DNA from: an uncultured Victivallales bacterium
GTDB taxonomy: Bacteria > Verrucomicrobiota > Lentisphaeria > Victivallales > UBA1829
Assembly: GCA_944390735.1 (NCBI GenBank)
Contig: CALXRL010000090.1
Location: forward strand, 1-64,000
Reading direction: 5' to 3'
Length of the DNA stretch: 64,000 nt
Of the stretch, positions 17,243-26,147 are shown piece after piece. The notes below the pieces were generated by a model. The model saw nothing but the letters and a program-made list of their open reading frames with translations, made no database searches and had not been told where the DNA came from. Made by a program: the position numbers and the translations under genes. Numbering within the stretch: the first letter of the stretch is position 1; every line of letters begins with the position of its first letter.

Positions 17243-18283
17243 ATGAAACGGATCAATCTTCAGGACATAGCGGAAAAGGCGGGAGTTTCCAAAGTAACGG
17301 TATCCGCCGCGCTGAAAGGGCTCGACGGGGTCGGCGAGGAAAAGCGCAGGGAGATCTGCAGAATCGCCCGGGAACTCGGATACCGCCCCAGTGCTGCGGC
17401 ACGACTGCTGAAAGAGAAGGTAAACAAAGATATCGGCCTGGTCATTTTTGAATTGGGGGAACTCATTCAGGGGCACAGTTTCTTCTGCGATCTTCTGTTT
17501 CGCTTTCAGGAGGAGTGTTCCCTCCGCGGCGTCAGCGGCTACTTTGAATGGAGCGACTATCGGGCGAATCCCGACCGGATTCCGGCGCTGCTCACAAACG
17601 GACTTGCCGGAGGATTTCTGATCGCGGGGACCCCGTCCCCCCAGGTGGAATCCTACATTGTCAATCATCTGACCTCTCCCGCGGTACGGATCATTGAAGA
17701 CGGGAAATACAGCATCCGCGCGGATCTCCGTTCCGGGATCCGGGAAGCGATTCAGTATCTGGCCGCGCTCGGACACACCAGAATCGGAATGATCAACGGT
17801 CCTTCCGCCTTCCGCATCTACCGGGAAGCGGAAAGCGCGTATCGTGAAGCTCTTGCGGAGTTCGGCATTCCCTTCCACGACTTCTGGTTTTCCGAAATTC
17901 GGGAAACGCGTTCCGCGGAGAATTTCAAGGAGGCCGCAAATCAGGCGCTTTTCCGGGCGGAGGAACTGCCGACCGCGCTTCTGCTTCCCGGGGACGGTTC
18001 CGGGACCATTCTCTACTATCTGGCCTCAAACGGGATTGTCGTCCCCCGGGATCTGAGTCTGATCACCTTTGCAACGACAAGTCTGGATTCCGAAAGTTTT
18101 TCCCCCGCCATCACCTCGATCGACGACTCCGCCCATGATTTTGTCCTTCAGGGGCTTTCCATGCTGGAAACGTTGAGACACTCCTCCTCCGTTGCCGACC
18201 CCTGGAAAACGGTCCCCTCCAGACTCAATATCCGGGAAACGGTTCTCCATGCAAAAGAATATCAGGGAAGGAAATACGCATGA
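17243..18283 (+). CDS. LacI-family transcriptional regulator
   Basis: The 346-residue protein has the LacI helix-turn-helix at its start (NLQDIAEKAGVSKVTVSAAL) and hinge (GYRPSAAARLLKEK), followed by a periplasmic-binding-protein-like sensor domain (about 60-340) with LGHTRIGMINGPS and PTALLLPGD. It should bind DNA as a dimer and respond to a sugar. Its TGA overlaps the start of the pseudopilin gene (ATGA at 18280-18283), so regulator and pseudopilin are translationally coupled. This is cassette A: LacI - pseudopilin - secreted protein - secreted glycosidase. Confidence 0.93.
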   Translation: MKRINLQDIAEKAGVSKVTVSAALKGLDGVGEEKRREICRIARELGYRPSAAARLLKEKVNKDIGLVIFELGELIQGHSFFCDLLFRFQEECSLRGVSGYFEWSDYRANPDRIPALLTNGLAGGFLIAGTPSPQVESYIVNHLTSPAVRIIEDGKYSIRADLRSGIREAIQYLAALGHTRIGMINGPSAFRIYREAESAYREALAEFGIPFHDFWFSEIRETRSAENFKEAANQALFRAEELPTALLLPGDGSGTILYYLASNGIVVPRDLSLITFATTSLDSESFSPAITSIDDSAHDFVLQGLSMLETLRHSSSVADPWKTVPSRLNIRETVLHAKEYQGRKYA

Positions 18284-19011
18284 AAAAGGAAAAAAATTTC
18301 ACATTGATAGAACTTTTGATCGTGATTGCAATTATTGCAATTCTTGTCGGACTCCTCCTTCCCCTTCTAAATTCCGTCAAGGGAAAGGCCCGGCAGACGT
18401 TCTGCGGCTCGAACGCCCGACAGATTCAGCTGGCCTACAATTCCTATTCGATGGCTCATGACGACATTCTGCTGATTCCCAGAGCAACGGAGGGGTCGGC
18501 ATCGGTCGTAAACCGCGGATTTGATTCGCCGCCCGGGGCGGTCTGGGTCTACTATCTGAAGGAGGAGCTGAATATGCCGGATCTGACGGCGGATGGAGGA
18601 AGCTGGAGCGCCATTCCTGTGGCCTATCAGAAAAAAGTCCTGACCTGTCCCGGGTCGAAGCAGGTGGCAAACTGTCTGTACCACATCAACTATTCCATGC
18701 CGAACTACGGGGTCGGCGGCGAGATCGCCTACGGAGGCAAACCGCCCATGAAAGCAACTGATCTGCGCTCCCCGTCCAGCAAGGTCTCCTTTTCGGAGGC
18801 CATGGACTCGGCGTATCTGGATCCGGCAGTTCCGAAATTCTCCTTTTATCAGAACCTTCCGGAAAGCCTTGATTATACACGTCATTGCCTGGCGGTGAAT
18901 GTCGCGATGTTTGACGGACACGTCGAAAGCTGGATCGAGGCACGCTACCGCACCGCCACCCTGCCGCACTGGACGACCTCGTCCGCTCTGGGATATGATG
19001 CGTTCCAATAA
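18280..19011 (+). CDS. Pseudopilin-like protein with prepilin N-terminus (cassette A)
   Basis: The 243-residue product begins with a short basic leader and the type IV prepilin signature [20 protein letters not shown], with the conserved Glu at position 5 of the mature form. After the N-terminal helix comes a Cys-containing segment (ARQTFCGSNARQIQLAYN) and, near the end, a FDGHVE motif of the H-x9-DG type seen in planctomycete and lentisphaeral pseudopilins. The residue before the cleavage site is Asn, not the usual Gly. The protein would be processed by a prepilin peptidase and held by its N-terminal helix in the inner membrane or a short pseudopilus. Its function is unknown. Start overlaps the LacI stop. 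Confidence 0.9.
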   Translation: MKKEKNFTLIELLIVIAIIAILVGLLLPLLNSVKGKARQTFCGSNARQIQLAYNSYSMAHDDILLIPRATEGSASVVNRGFDSPPGAVWVYYLKEELNMPDLTADGGSWSAIPVAYQKKVLTCPGSKQVANCLYHINYSMPNYGVGGEIAYGGKPPMKATDLRSPSSKVSFSEAMDSAYLDPAVPKFSFYQNLPESLDYTRHCLAVNVAMFDGHVESWIEARYRTATLPHWTTSSALGYDAFQ

Positions 19012-19068
19012 GAAAATTTCACAAATACAAAACCGGAAAACTCCAACCGGGGAAAGGAAAAAATTCAC

Positions 19069-19779
19069 ATGAAACGAACCACAACATCACTTCTGCTTCT
19101 TCTGACCGTCTCGGCGGCTGCACTCGGCGCCGGAGAGAAAATCATAGAGGAGACCTTCCGGAATTTTGAACAGAAGAGCTTCTCCTCCAACGGAATACAG
19201 GCCGATCAGAACGGACTTCTCGTCGTCAGGGGAAACCGGAGGAACAACAGCGAGGGCATTCTGTTCCGGAAATCGTTTTCTCTACCCGAGGAGAATTCCG
19301 GTCGCCGGCTTCGCTGGAGTCTGACTCTCCACAGTTTTTCGGATCAGCTTCATCCGGACAAACCGGAATCGGGATTCCGGTTCTTCCTGGTTCCGGAACC
19401 GCTTCCGAAGCATCTGGAATTTTACATTCTGCCGAACGCAATCGGGATCACTCTCGCGCCGACGGAGGACAAGGGATGCTCCGTTTCGCTCAATTTGAAG
19501 GAAAACTGCAAGGATGGATTCGGCCGTCCGCTGTACAGCTGCCGTCTGAAGCAGTTTCCTGTGAAAGTCACCCTGGAATTCGACGCGACTCAATACCGTC
19601 TGAAATTCAATCAGGAGTCGTTTCCCGTAACCGGCAACCGTTCCGGGAAATGGGATCTCTCCTCCGGGATCTGGAAAAATCCTCTCCATACGGGTGGACG
19701 GCTGGTCAACCGGAAGGATGACAGAAGATCAACGGCCCGCCTGGAAGCCTTCTCCGTGGAAACCATCGACGTAAAGTAA
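19069..19779 (+). CDS. Secreted protein of unknown function, cassette A
   Basis: The 236-residue protein has a signal peptide (TTSLLLLLTVSAAALGAGE) and a beta-rich body with alternating hydrophobic strands (RRLRWSLTLHSFSD, FRFFLVPEP, HLEFYILPNAIGITL, VKVTLEFDATQYRLKF), which resembles a jelly-roll carbohydrate-binding or concanavalin-like fold. No family is recognised. It lies 57 bases after the pseudopilin gene and 19 bases before the large glycosidase gene, so it is likely co-secreted with that enzyme. A substrate-binding role is a guess from fold pattern and context. Confidence 0.75.
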   Translation: MKRTTTSLLLLLTVSAAALGAGEKIIEETFRNFEQKSFSSNGIQADQNGLLVVRGNRRNNSEGILFRKSFSLPEENSGRRLRWSLTLHSFSDQLHPDKPESGFRFFLVPEPLPKHLEFYILPNAIGITLAPTEDKGCSVSLNLKENCKDGFGRPLYSCRLKQFPVKVTLEFDATQYRLKFNQESFPVTGNRSGKWDLSSGIWKNPLHTGGRLVNRKDDRRSTARLEAFSVETIDVK

Positions 19780-19798
19780 CCGGAAAGGAGGCAAGGTC

Positions 19799-22591
19799 AT
19801 GAAACAGATCGGGATTTTCGCGCTCGGTTCGGCGCTGCTTTTTTCTCTGCTTTCGAGCGGAACGGCCGCGGAGCAGACGCTTGTCCGGCCGGAATTCATC
19901 CGGCGGATCGGAGCGATCAGCACCGTGCAGCCGATCTTCAACGGCAATGTCAACGGCAGCGACTACGGAGCGGCCAATGCGCTCATCCGGGAATTGAATC
20001 TGAATGGCGCCAGAGCCTTTCTCTGGCCGCAGCTTCAGTATCCGCACACTCCCTGGGCGGCCTCGCAGTTCGGCAGGACCCCCATTCCCCGGGAACAAGT
20101 GGCGGAAGCCCGCCGGAAATGGTTCGCCCAGGATTTTGCCAAAACCGTTCCGGCAGCCTTCAAAAACCGGAAAGGCGAATGGAGTTCCGCGCAGTTCTAT
20201 CAGCTTCAGATTTTCAAAAACATCCATCTGACGGAGAATATCGTATTTCATTCTCAGCTGGATGCGGGGGCCAGATTGTATCCGGATCGGGTCAACGCGT
20301 ATTATTCCGCCTACATTCAGGCGATTCGAACCTTCGCCCCCTGGATCCGGCAGTTCTGGATTCAGCATACAAACGAACCGAATTATCCCTGGTGGAGCGG
20401 AGAGTTCGAAACCACCGGGGAGAGCGTGAAAGCCTGGATCGACGTCTACAATTCGCTGAACCGTCATCTCCGCAAGAACCATCCCGGCGTCCAGCTGCTC
20501 GGACCGGTTCTCGCCGCGAGCTCCACCTTCAACTGGCACGATTTCCAGCAATGGACAAAACCGGTGCTTGCCGGAACGGAGATTCCTTTGGAATTTTACA
20601 ACTATCATCTCTACAACATCGGAGCATGGAGCCATCTGGCATGGATTTCGATGTTTCAGGCGGAGGCGGAACGGATCGGGCGAATCCGTCCCCGGGCGTA
20701 TATCTCGGAAACAGCGTACGCGCTCGGAAAAAGCGGAGTGGACGGAGACCTGATCCGATGGACGGCCCAGCAGCTCTTCACCGCGCTGGAAAATCCCGAT
20801 AAAATTCATGCTCTCAGCTGGCACATGCTGGTGTTCGACTGGTTCAATTATACGAATATTCTTTTCAAGGATCGTGCCCGGAAAAGTTATACTCCCGGCG
20901 CGAATTTCCATCTGTACCGGACGCTGCGCAATCTTCGCGGCACAACGGTATATACCGTTCCTTCCGCGAATCCCGCTCTGCGGAAAGCGGCCGCCATGCC
21001 GGATGCCTCCCATCTGACGCTGGCGCTGTTCAATGACGGCGAGGAGCCCGTTGAACTTCAGATGCACGTTCCTTTCCCCGTCGTCCCCGACTCGTTAACG
21101 GTGCAGAGCGTCCGTCCCACCGGACGCGGCACCTATCAGTATTCCATCGAAAAGGCGGAAACGTCCGGTGCCGATCGGACTCTGAGGCTTGCCCCGGGGG
21201 AGGTCCGCTCCCTGGAATGGAGTTTCCCCAAACCGCTGCCGCCGCCGAAGAGGACACTCGTTCAGCGGGAGTTCTACGCGCCCGTCGTCGGAGAGTTCTT
21301 CTCCGACACCATTACCGGGAAGATTCGTTTACCGGCATCTCCCGCTCCGGCGGAACAGTGTTTTCTCCGTTTCGGCATCTACACGGATGACAAGCTTTCC
21401 GCGGAAGGAGGCGTTCTCCACTTCAACGGCACTCGCTTTCCGCTCCGCTGGAATCAGGCCCGCGCGGATGTGGAAATGAGCGATCACTCCTGGTTTTTCG
21501 AAATTCCGCTTTCCCCCGGTCTCGTTCAGCGGGAAAATGAATGCTCCCTTCACGTCGAAGATACCGACTATAAGCTGATGTTCGCTTCCATCGTCACCCG
21601 GGAGGAACCGGATGCGGCATCCGCAGAAAAAGCGGCGAAGGAGGCCATTGCATGGAGAAGTTCCGAACTGTCCGGCTCGCTCCGCGCACCGGCGCGTCTT
21701 ACGGACGGAGAAACGGGAACGTATCGTCTCAAACTGGAAAACAACACCGGGAAAACGCTCTCCATCGGGACGCAGATCACGTTTCCGGACGGAATTGTCT
21801 CCACAGGCTCTTTGCAGGGCACTCACACGTTATCTCCGGGCGGAGTCAAACTTCTGGAATACAAGGTCAGAGCAGTCAGCAACGGTTCCGCCGATCCTCG
21901 GGAAACCATCGTCCGCCTCCACGCCCCCGGGATGCGAAGCAAAGAACTCCGTTCCACGGTCACGATTTATCCGATTCACAGAGCCGCCTACTCTCCGGAA
22001 ACGCCCTCGAAGGAGTCCTGGGAAGCGATCCGCGGCATTCCGTTCCGACAAGGGAACATCAGCGGAGAAACCAAACTGCTCTGGAATGAACGATATCTCT
22101 TCTATCAGGTCCGGGCGGAAGGTCCGTTCAAGCCCGCGGCTCCGGCGACAATCGACAGTTTCTTTTCCAAGGATGTTCTCGAATTTTTCCTGGACCTCTC
22201 CAACACCAAACCCTCCCAGTACGATCCGGCCTTCTGTGCTCAGCTGTTCTGCTGTCCGGCCGGAGCGGGATCGGATCAGAACGTCCTCTGCGGCTCCGTC
22301 CTGCGCGCCAGAAGAGGCGACAACGTGGATGTCATCGGCCGATGGAAAGAACCGGAATGGAAGGCCTCCGTCTCGTTCCCCGAAAAAGGCGGATATCTCG
22401 TCTCGGGAGCGATCCCGTGGAAGATCATCCAGAAGAACTTCCGCCCCGCTTCCGGAAGAAAAATCGGTTTCGACCTTGCCGTGTCGCATCCCGGAACCAG
22501 ACAAACCACCACTTTTTCCTGCTCCGTTCTCGGTTTGAAACAGAAACAGCACTGGTCTCCCAAAGGCTGGGGCGTTCTGCTTCTCGAATAG
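19799..22591 (+). CDS. Large secreted glycoside hydrolase, clan GH-A type
   Basis: The 930-residue protein has a signal peptide (cleavage about residue 24) and a TIM-barrel catalytic domain (about 30-420). The acid/base Glu is probably E193 in IQHTNEPNYPWW and the nucleophile E304 in AYISETAYALG, both at the ends of barrel strands as in clan GH-A; the pattern resembles agarase- or GH39-type enzymes, but I cannot assign a family. A beta sandwich follows (about 430-500), then Ig-like modules, and a C-terminal part (about 735-930) with FFSKDVLEFFLDLSN that looks like a CBM9-type sugar-binding module. GGAGG precedes the ATG. It is the main enzyme of cassette A. Confidence 0.82.
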   Translation: MKQIGIFALGSALLFSLLSSGTAAEQTLVRPEFIRRIGAISTVQPIFNGNVNGSDYGAANALIRELNLNGARAFLWPQLQYPHTPWAASQFGRTPIPREQVAEARRKWFAQDFAKTVPAAFKNRKGEWSSAQFYQLQIFKNIHLTENIVFHSQLDAGARLYPDRVNAYYSAYIQAIRTFAPWIRQFWIQHTNEPNYPWWSGEFETTGESVKAWIDVYNSLNRHLRKNHPGVQLLGPVLAASSTFNWHDFQQWTKPVLAGTEIPLEFYNYHLYNIGAWSHLAWISMFQAEAERIGRIRPRAYISETAYALGKSGVDGDLIRWTAQQLFTALENPDKIHALSWHMLVFDWFNYTNILFKDRARKSYTPGANFHLYRTLRNLRGTTVYTVPSANPALRKAAAMPDASHLTLALFNDGEEPVELQMHVPFPVVPDSLTVQSVRPTGRGTYQYSIEKAETSGADRTLRLAPGEVRSLEWSFPKPLPPPKRTLVQREFYAPVVGEFFSDTITGKIRLPASPAPAEQCFLRFGIYTDDKLSAEGGVLHFNGTRFPLRWNQARADVEMSDHSWFFEIPLSPGLVQRENECSLHVEDTDYKLMFASIVTREEPDAASAEKAAKEAIAWRSSELSGSLRAPARLTDGETGTYRLKLENNTGKTLSIGTQITFPDGIVSTGSLQGTHTLSPGGVKLLEYKVRAVSNGSADPRETIVRLHAPGMRSKELRSTVTIYPIHRAAYSPETPSKESWEAIRGIPFRQGNISGETKLLWNERYLFYQVRAEGPFKPAAPATIDSFFSKDVLEFFLDLSNTKPSQYDPAFCAQLFCCPAGAGSDQNVLCGSVLRARRGDNVDVIGRWKEPEWKASVSFPEKGGYLVSGAIPWKIIQKNFRPASGRKIGFDLAVSHPGTRQTTTFSCSVLGLKQKQHWSPKGWGVLLLE

Positions 22592-22655
22592 CAGGAACGC
22601 AAAAGAGATTCTCCTTTTTTCCCCTCCCCGCAGCGCGCAGAGGGCCTTCGGAAAA

Positions 22656-22691
22656 CCGGTCATTTGCAAAAAAGGAATGACCGGCTATATT
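22656..22691 (+). promoter_or_regulatory. Promoter with an inverted repeat upstream of the VOC gene
   Basis: TTGCAA (22664-22669) and TATATT (22686-22691) are separated by 16 bases. A 9-bp inverted repeat, CCGGTCATT (22656-22664) with AATGACCGG (22676-22684), overlaps the -35 and reaches the -10, so it could be an operator. No U-run follows, so a terminator is unlikely. Confidence 0.45.
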
Positions 22692-22721
22692 CCCGAAACA
22701 GGAACAACAGGAGAATCTCTC

Positions 22722-23132
22722 ATGACAAAAAGAATCGCCCATATCTGCATCAAGTCGCCCGATCTGGAAAAAACGGAACGCTTCTACTGCAAAGGCCTCG
22801 GCATGGAAAAAGGATTTGATTTCCTGCGGGGGAAAACGGTGGTCGGATTTTATCTGAAAGCCGGGAACGGAACCTTTCTGGAAATTTTCCATGCGGAAGC
22901 GGAAACGCCCGGCTCTTTTCCGATCGACCATCTCTGTCTGGAAGTGGACTCCATTGAAGAAACCGCCGCAAGTCTGAAGACGGTCGGAGCGGTCCTCTCC
23001 CCGAAGAAGATGGGAGCGGACCACTCCTGGCAGGCATGGACCACGGATCCCGGCGGAGTCCGGATCGAGCTCCACGAGTACACCCCGGAGAGCTGTCAGA
23101 CGACCGGAGCGCCCTGCCGTCTGCCGGAATGA
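22722..23132 (+). CDS. VOC (glyoxalase/dioxygenase) family protein
   Basis: The 136-residue protein has the paired beta-alpha-beta-beta-beta units of the vicinal oxygen chelate superfamily. Candidate metal ligands are His7 (RIAHICIKS), a Glu in GTFLEIFH, a His in IDHLCLEV and a Glu in VRIELHEY, the same set used by glyoxalase I. Length fits the family. GGAGA precedes the ATG at 22722. It has its own promoter and a terminator overlapping its end, so it is a single gene. Glyoxalase activity is possible but not shown; many VOC proteins do other reactions. Confidence 0.85.
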   Translation: MTKRIAHICIKSPDLEKTERFYCKGLGMEKGFDFLRGKTVVGFYLKAGNGTFLEIFHAEAETPGSFPIDHLCLEVDSIEETAASLKTVGAVLSPKKMGADHSWQAWTTDPGGVRIELHEYTPESCQTTGAPCRLPE

Positions 23133-23148
23133 CGCGGCAGACGGTTTT
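23117..23148 (+). terminator. Terminator overlapping the end of the VOC gene
   Basis: A perfect 10-bp stem (CCGTCTGCCG with CGGCAGACGG) with an 8-nt loop is followed by TTTT. It starts inside the last codons of the VOC gene and ends one base before the convergent esterase gene. Confidence 0.8.
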
Positions 23149-24303
23149 CTAGTTCAAAAACTGGAAACGGGAGCTGTAACAGCAGTCGTCGATGTCGACC
23201 ACATTGAAGTAGGCCGCCGTGGCGCAGCGCGGAATCGGAGCAGACAGAATCCCGTTTTTCCATTCCGGATTCCGTGAATTCCAGCGGCGGTCCTCCCAAT
23301 AGCCTTCCGCCCGCGTGAAATGAAACTCGGCGGAACGGATGCGCCGATCCGACGTGACCCGGACGGACAGCGTATCGCCGTTCCGTTCGATCGGGGAAAA
23401 CTCCGGCACCGTCCGATGGTTCAAAACGGCATCCGCAAAATCGAAAATGGTCTCCTCCTTCCACGAGCTTGTATGATCGTGGGGATATGCGACCCGCACG
23501 GAAAGACGTTTCATCGGCGACGGCGCCGCGTCAAACGATTTCTGGAGCGACGGCGGCGGGAACGCAAAATCATTGCTTCCGCTGAAGAAGAGCATCGGCA
23601 GTGCCGCATTTTGCAGGTAGATTCCCGGATCCCAGAGGGAAAACCACTTTTCCCGCAGTTCCGGCGTGGACTGGGGATGTTCGAACGGGAGCGCCGACGA
23701 TCTCTCGTTCAGGAATCCGCATCCGTAAACCGGAATGGCGAACCGGAAGCGGTCATCCAGTCCGGCGACCATGCACGTGAGGACGCCGCCCCAGGAAATG
23801 CCCGTCACCCCGATACGGGCGGGATCCACCTCCGGAAGCGAGCGCAGGAAGGAGTGTCCGAGAATCGCCGCGGCGACCGCATGATACGGCCACTGCTCCT
23901 CCGGAGGCAGTTCCGCCTCCTCGAAGCGGCCCCATCCGCGCGGTCCGCCGAATTCATGCGACGGCCACTGCCAGCAGCACGGACACGGCGCCCAGCAGGG
24001 AACACATCCGCACGTATCCATGGAAATTGCCGCATAACCGCGCCGGTTCCATACCGTCACCCAGTCGGCCAGCGCCGTCCCGCCGCCCCCGTGGATCAGG
24101 ACCACTCCGGGGACCGGATGCTCCGCACTCGCTCCCTCCGGAAGCGAGTAACAGGCAAACACACGCGTTGTTTTCCCGTGATAAGGGACACTCTCATAGA
24201 AAATCTGTTTCACTCCGGGATAGGAATACTCGGATGCGGGATGAACCGCCGGGGTTCCGTACCATTCGCGCACCGATCGGAACGGGGTCTGCTCCAGATT
24301 CAT
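23149..24303 (-). CDS. Alpha/beta hydrolase, acetyl-xylan-esterase-like
   Basis: The 384-residue cytoplasmic protein has an alpha/beta hydrolase core: oxyanion segment GVVLIHGGGGTALADW, nucleophile Ser170 in GVTGISWGG, Asp245 in SGSNDFAF and His275 or His277 in AYPHDHTSS. It most resembles dienelactone-hydrolase or acetyl-xylan-esterase-type enzymes. A short insert at residues 98-110 carries six cysteines (C98, C100, C103, C107, C109, C110), which is unusual for this fold. The C-terminal 90 residues form a beta add-on. The start overlaps the lipoprotein stop (ATGA), so it is the third gene of the alr operon. Confidence 0.85.
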   Translation of the reverse strand: MNLEQTPFRSVREWYGTPAVHPASEYSYPGVKQIFYESVPYHGKTTRVFACYSLPEGASAEHPVPGVVLIHGGGGTALADWVTVWNRRGYAAISMDTCGCVPCWAPCPCCWQWPSHEFGGPRGWGRFEEAELPPEEQWPYHAVAAAILGHSFLRSLPEVDPARIGVTGISWGGVLTCMVAGLDDRFRFAIPVYGCGFLNERSSALPFEHPQSTPELREKWFSLWDPGIYLQNAALPMLFFSGSNDFAFPPPSLQKSFDAAPSPMKRLSVRVAYPHDHTSSWKEETIFDFADAVLNHRTVPEFSPIERNGDTLSVRVTSDRRIRSAEFHFTRAEGYWEDRRWNSRNPEWKNGILSAPIPRCATAAYFNVVDIDDCCYSSRFQFLN

Positions 24304-24785
24304 TTGGCAGCCTCCGGAAGACGCAGAAGTTTTGCCTTGATCGTGATGTCATAAACCGGTTTCTCCGGCTGACTGCGTTTGCTGTAATCGAGCATGTCCT
24401 CGCGGAAATAGCGGAAGGAGTTGCCGGAGGAATCATCCACGATCCAGCGATAGCTTGCCTGATTGTTGATCTGGTCACTGCGGGCCATTCCGGCGTAAAT
24501 CCGGTCGACGTCCGTAATCAGGACTCCGTTTGCCCCTTTGTCGCGGGCGAAATTTCGGATTTTCGATTCGACCTCGGCGGAGGAGTACGTGGTCCCGGCG
24601 CTCGCGGTCAGGGTTCCCAGCACGGTGTATTCCTTGACGGGAAGCTGATCGGCGGAAAAGTACAGCGTCACCTTCTCCCCGGACGGAAGCGGCGGATCGG
24701 AAATCCCGTCGTAGTCAATGCTGATGCAGGCGGTCAGCGTCGCCATGGCGAACGCGGCGAAACAGAGGGACATCGCTTTTTTCAT
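24300..24785 (-). CDS. Small lipoprotein of unknown function
   Basis: The 161-residue product has a lipoprotein signal with lipobox LTAC (Cys about residue 20). The mature part includes YTVLGTLTASAGTTYSSAEVESKIRNFARDKGANGVLITDV, a pattern of a small alpha/beta fold found in envelope proteins that contain a strand, helix and GAN-x-V-x-I strand. No specific family can be named. GGAG precedes the ATG by nine bases. It lies 21 bases after the alanine racemase gene. Confidence 0.78.
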   Translation of the reverse strand: MKKAMSLCFAAFAMATLTACISIDYDGISDPPLPSGEKVTLYFSADQLPVKEYTVLGTLTASAGTTYSSAEVESKIRNFARDKGANGVLITDVDRIYAGMARSDQINNQASYRWIVDDSSGNSFRYFREDMLDYSKRSQPEKPVYDITIKAKLLRLPEAAK

Positions 24786-24806
24786 ACTTTCTGTCTCCTG
24801 AAAAGG

Positions 24807-25952
24807 TCAGTGATCCGTGACACAGACGCGTTCCACCCGCGTCCCGAACGAACAAATGATATCATACGAATGGGTGCCCTTGATCTGCGCCCAGTCCTCA
24901 ACCGTGATCCGGTCGGCGCCCTCGCCGCCGATGCAGGTGACGATCTCGCCCGGCTTCACCTCACCTTCCTCGAAACTGTCCAGAGAGATGGTCGTATAGT
25001 CCATGGAGAGCCGTCCGAGAATCGGACAGAGACGACCCTTCACCAGCACATATCCCCGATTGGAGAGATTCAGCGGCAGCCCGTCGGCGTATCCCGCCGC
25101 AATCGTGCCGACCCGCGTGTCCCGGAAGAGTTTGCAGGTGCAGCCGTACCCGATGGTATGGCCCGCGGGAAGCGTGCGGACCGCAACCAGATAGGTCTTC
25201 AGCGAAAGCACGGGTTCCAGCTTCAATGCGCGCTGCCCCTCCGTATCGAAGGATCCGTGCAGATTGATTCCCGCCCGGACATGCGTGAACGGAGGAACAC
25301 ACGCAAACGGACAGTTGTTGATCGCATCGCTGTTGGCGATGTGGCGCTTCTCCAGCACGATTCCATGCTGGGCAAGTTTTTCAATGATGCCCAGGAAACG
25401 CGCCGCCTGAGCGAAGCTGTAGCGGTCCGCTCCGTGGTACGCGATCGGGAAGTGGGTGTAGATTCCCTTCAAATCGAGATTCGGAAGCTTCACGACCTCC
25501 TTCGCGACATGCAGGACATCCGGTTCCAGGATGCCGAGCCGTCCCATGCCGGTGTCGACTTTCAGCTGGACCTCGGTGGTCACCCCCTGCCGAACGGATT
25601 CCATGCTGATCTTCCGGGCGACCTCCAGATCCGTGATTCCGAGAATGATGTGATTCCGGACGGCCTCCGGGATCTCGTAATCCAGCACGGCGCCGAGGAT
25701 CTGCACCGGTTTTCCGAATTTGACCAGGGGGAGCGCCTCCTTCAGTTCCGCGACGCAGAAACCGGCGGCGCCCGCGCGGTTCAGCCGTTCCGCGATCTTC
25801 TCCACTCCGAGTCCGTAGGCGTTTGCCTTGAGCACCGCCAGGACCTGAAGCGGCTTCACCGCCTCCTGTATGTGATGGAAATTGCGTTCAATGGTATCCA
25901 GATTGATCTCGACCCACACCCTGCTTTTCGGGGTCACGTCCGGCTCTGTCAT
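24807..25952 (-). CDS. alr: Alanine racemase
   Basis: Alanine racemase interconverts L- and D-alanine with pyridoxal phosphate and supplies D-alanine for peptidoglycan. The 381-residue protein has the PLP lysine K42 in VLAVLKANAYGLG, the barrel motif KVDTGMGRLG, and the C-terminal domain with the catalytic tyrosine in GHTIGYGCTCK followed by AGYADGLPLNLSN and GRLSMDYTTI. Length fits the family. I start at 25952 after GAGAAGAG, dropping 13 in-frame codons. It heads an operon with a lipoprotein and an esterase gene; the promoter is at 25990-26017. Confidence 0.95.
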   Translation of the reverse strand: MTEPDVTPKSRVWVEINLDTIERNFHHIQEAVKPLQVLAVLKANAYGLGVEKIAERLNRAGAAGFCVAELKEALPLVKFGKPVQILGAVLDYEIPEAVRNHIILGITDLEVARKISMESVRQGVTTEVQLKVDTGMGRLGILEPDVLHVAKEVVKLPNLDLKGIYTHFPIAYHGADRYSFAQAARFLGIIEKLAQHGIVLEKRHIANSDAINNCPFACVPPFTHVRAGINLHGSFDTEGQRALKLEPVLSLKTYLVAVRTLPAGHTIGYGCTCKLFRDTRVGTIAAGYADGLPLNLSNRGYVLVKGRLCPILGRLSMDYTTISLDSFEEGEVKPGEIVTCIGGEGADRITVEDWAQIKGTHSYDIICSFGTRVERVCVTDH

Positions 25953-25989
25953 GATATCTCTTCTCCCGGTTGATTTTTCGTGATAGGGC

Positions 25990-26017
25990 AATATACGTTC
26001 AAACCGGAGAAAATCAA
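25990..26017 (-). promoter_or_regulatory. Promoter of the alr operon
   Basis: On the minus strand TTGATT (26012-26017) and TATATT (25990-25995) are 16 bases apart, about 37 bases before the alr ATG. Confidence 0.6.
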
Positions 26018-26092
26018 GAGATTCGGATGCGGAATCGGCAAATGCGGAAGAAACTTTTTCCTTTTTTCAGAAGAGAGGGGAAAGGAGCGAAC

Positions 26093-26120
26093 TTGCATCT
26101 TGGCGTTTTCGTGGTATCTT
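26093..26120 (+). promoter_or_regulatory. Promoter of the 26148-28273 gene pair
   Basis: TTGCAT (26093-26098) and TATCTT (26115-26120) are 16 bases apart and 27 bases before the ATG, with GAGAGGAG in between as ribosome site. Confidence 0.55.
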
Positions 26121-26147
26121 TTAAAAACAAGAGAGGAGCCGGAAACC

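Noticed and set aside
17041..17256. An upstream in-frame extension of the AraC gene 16168-17040
   Set aside because: It reads the polypyrimidine tract as a Lys/Arg-rich leader and would overlap the LacI promoter; a good ribosome site lies before 17040.
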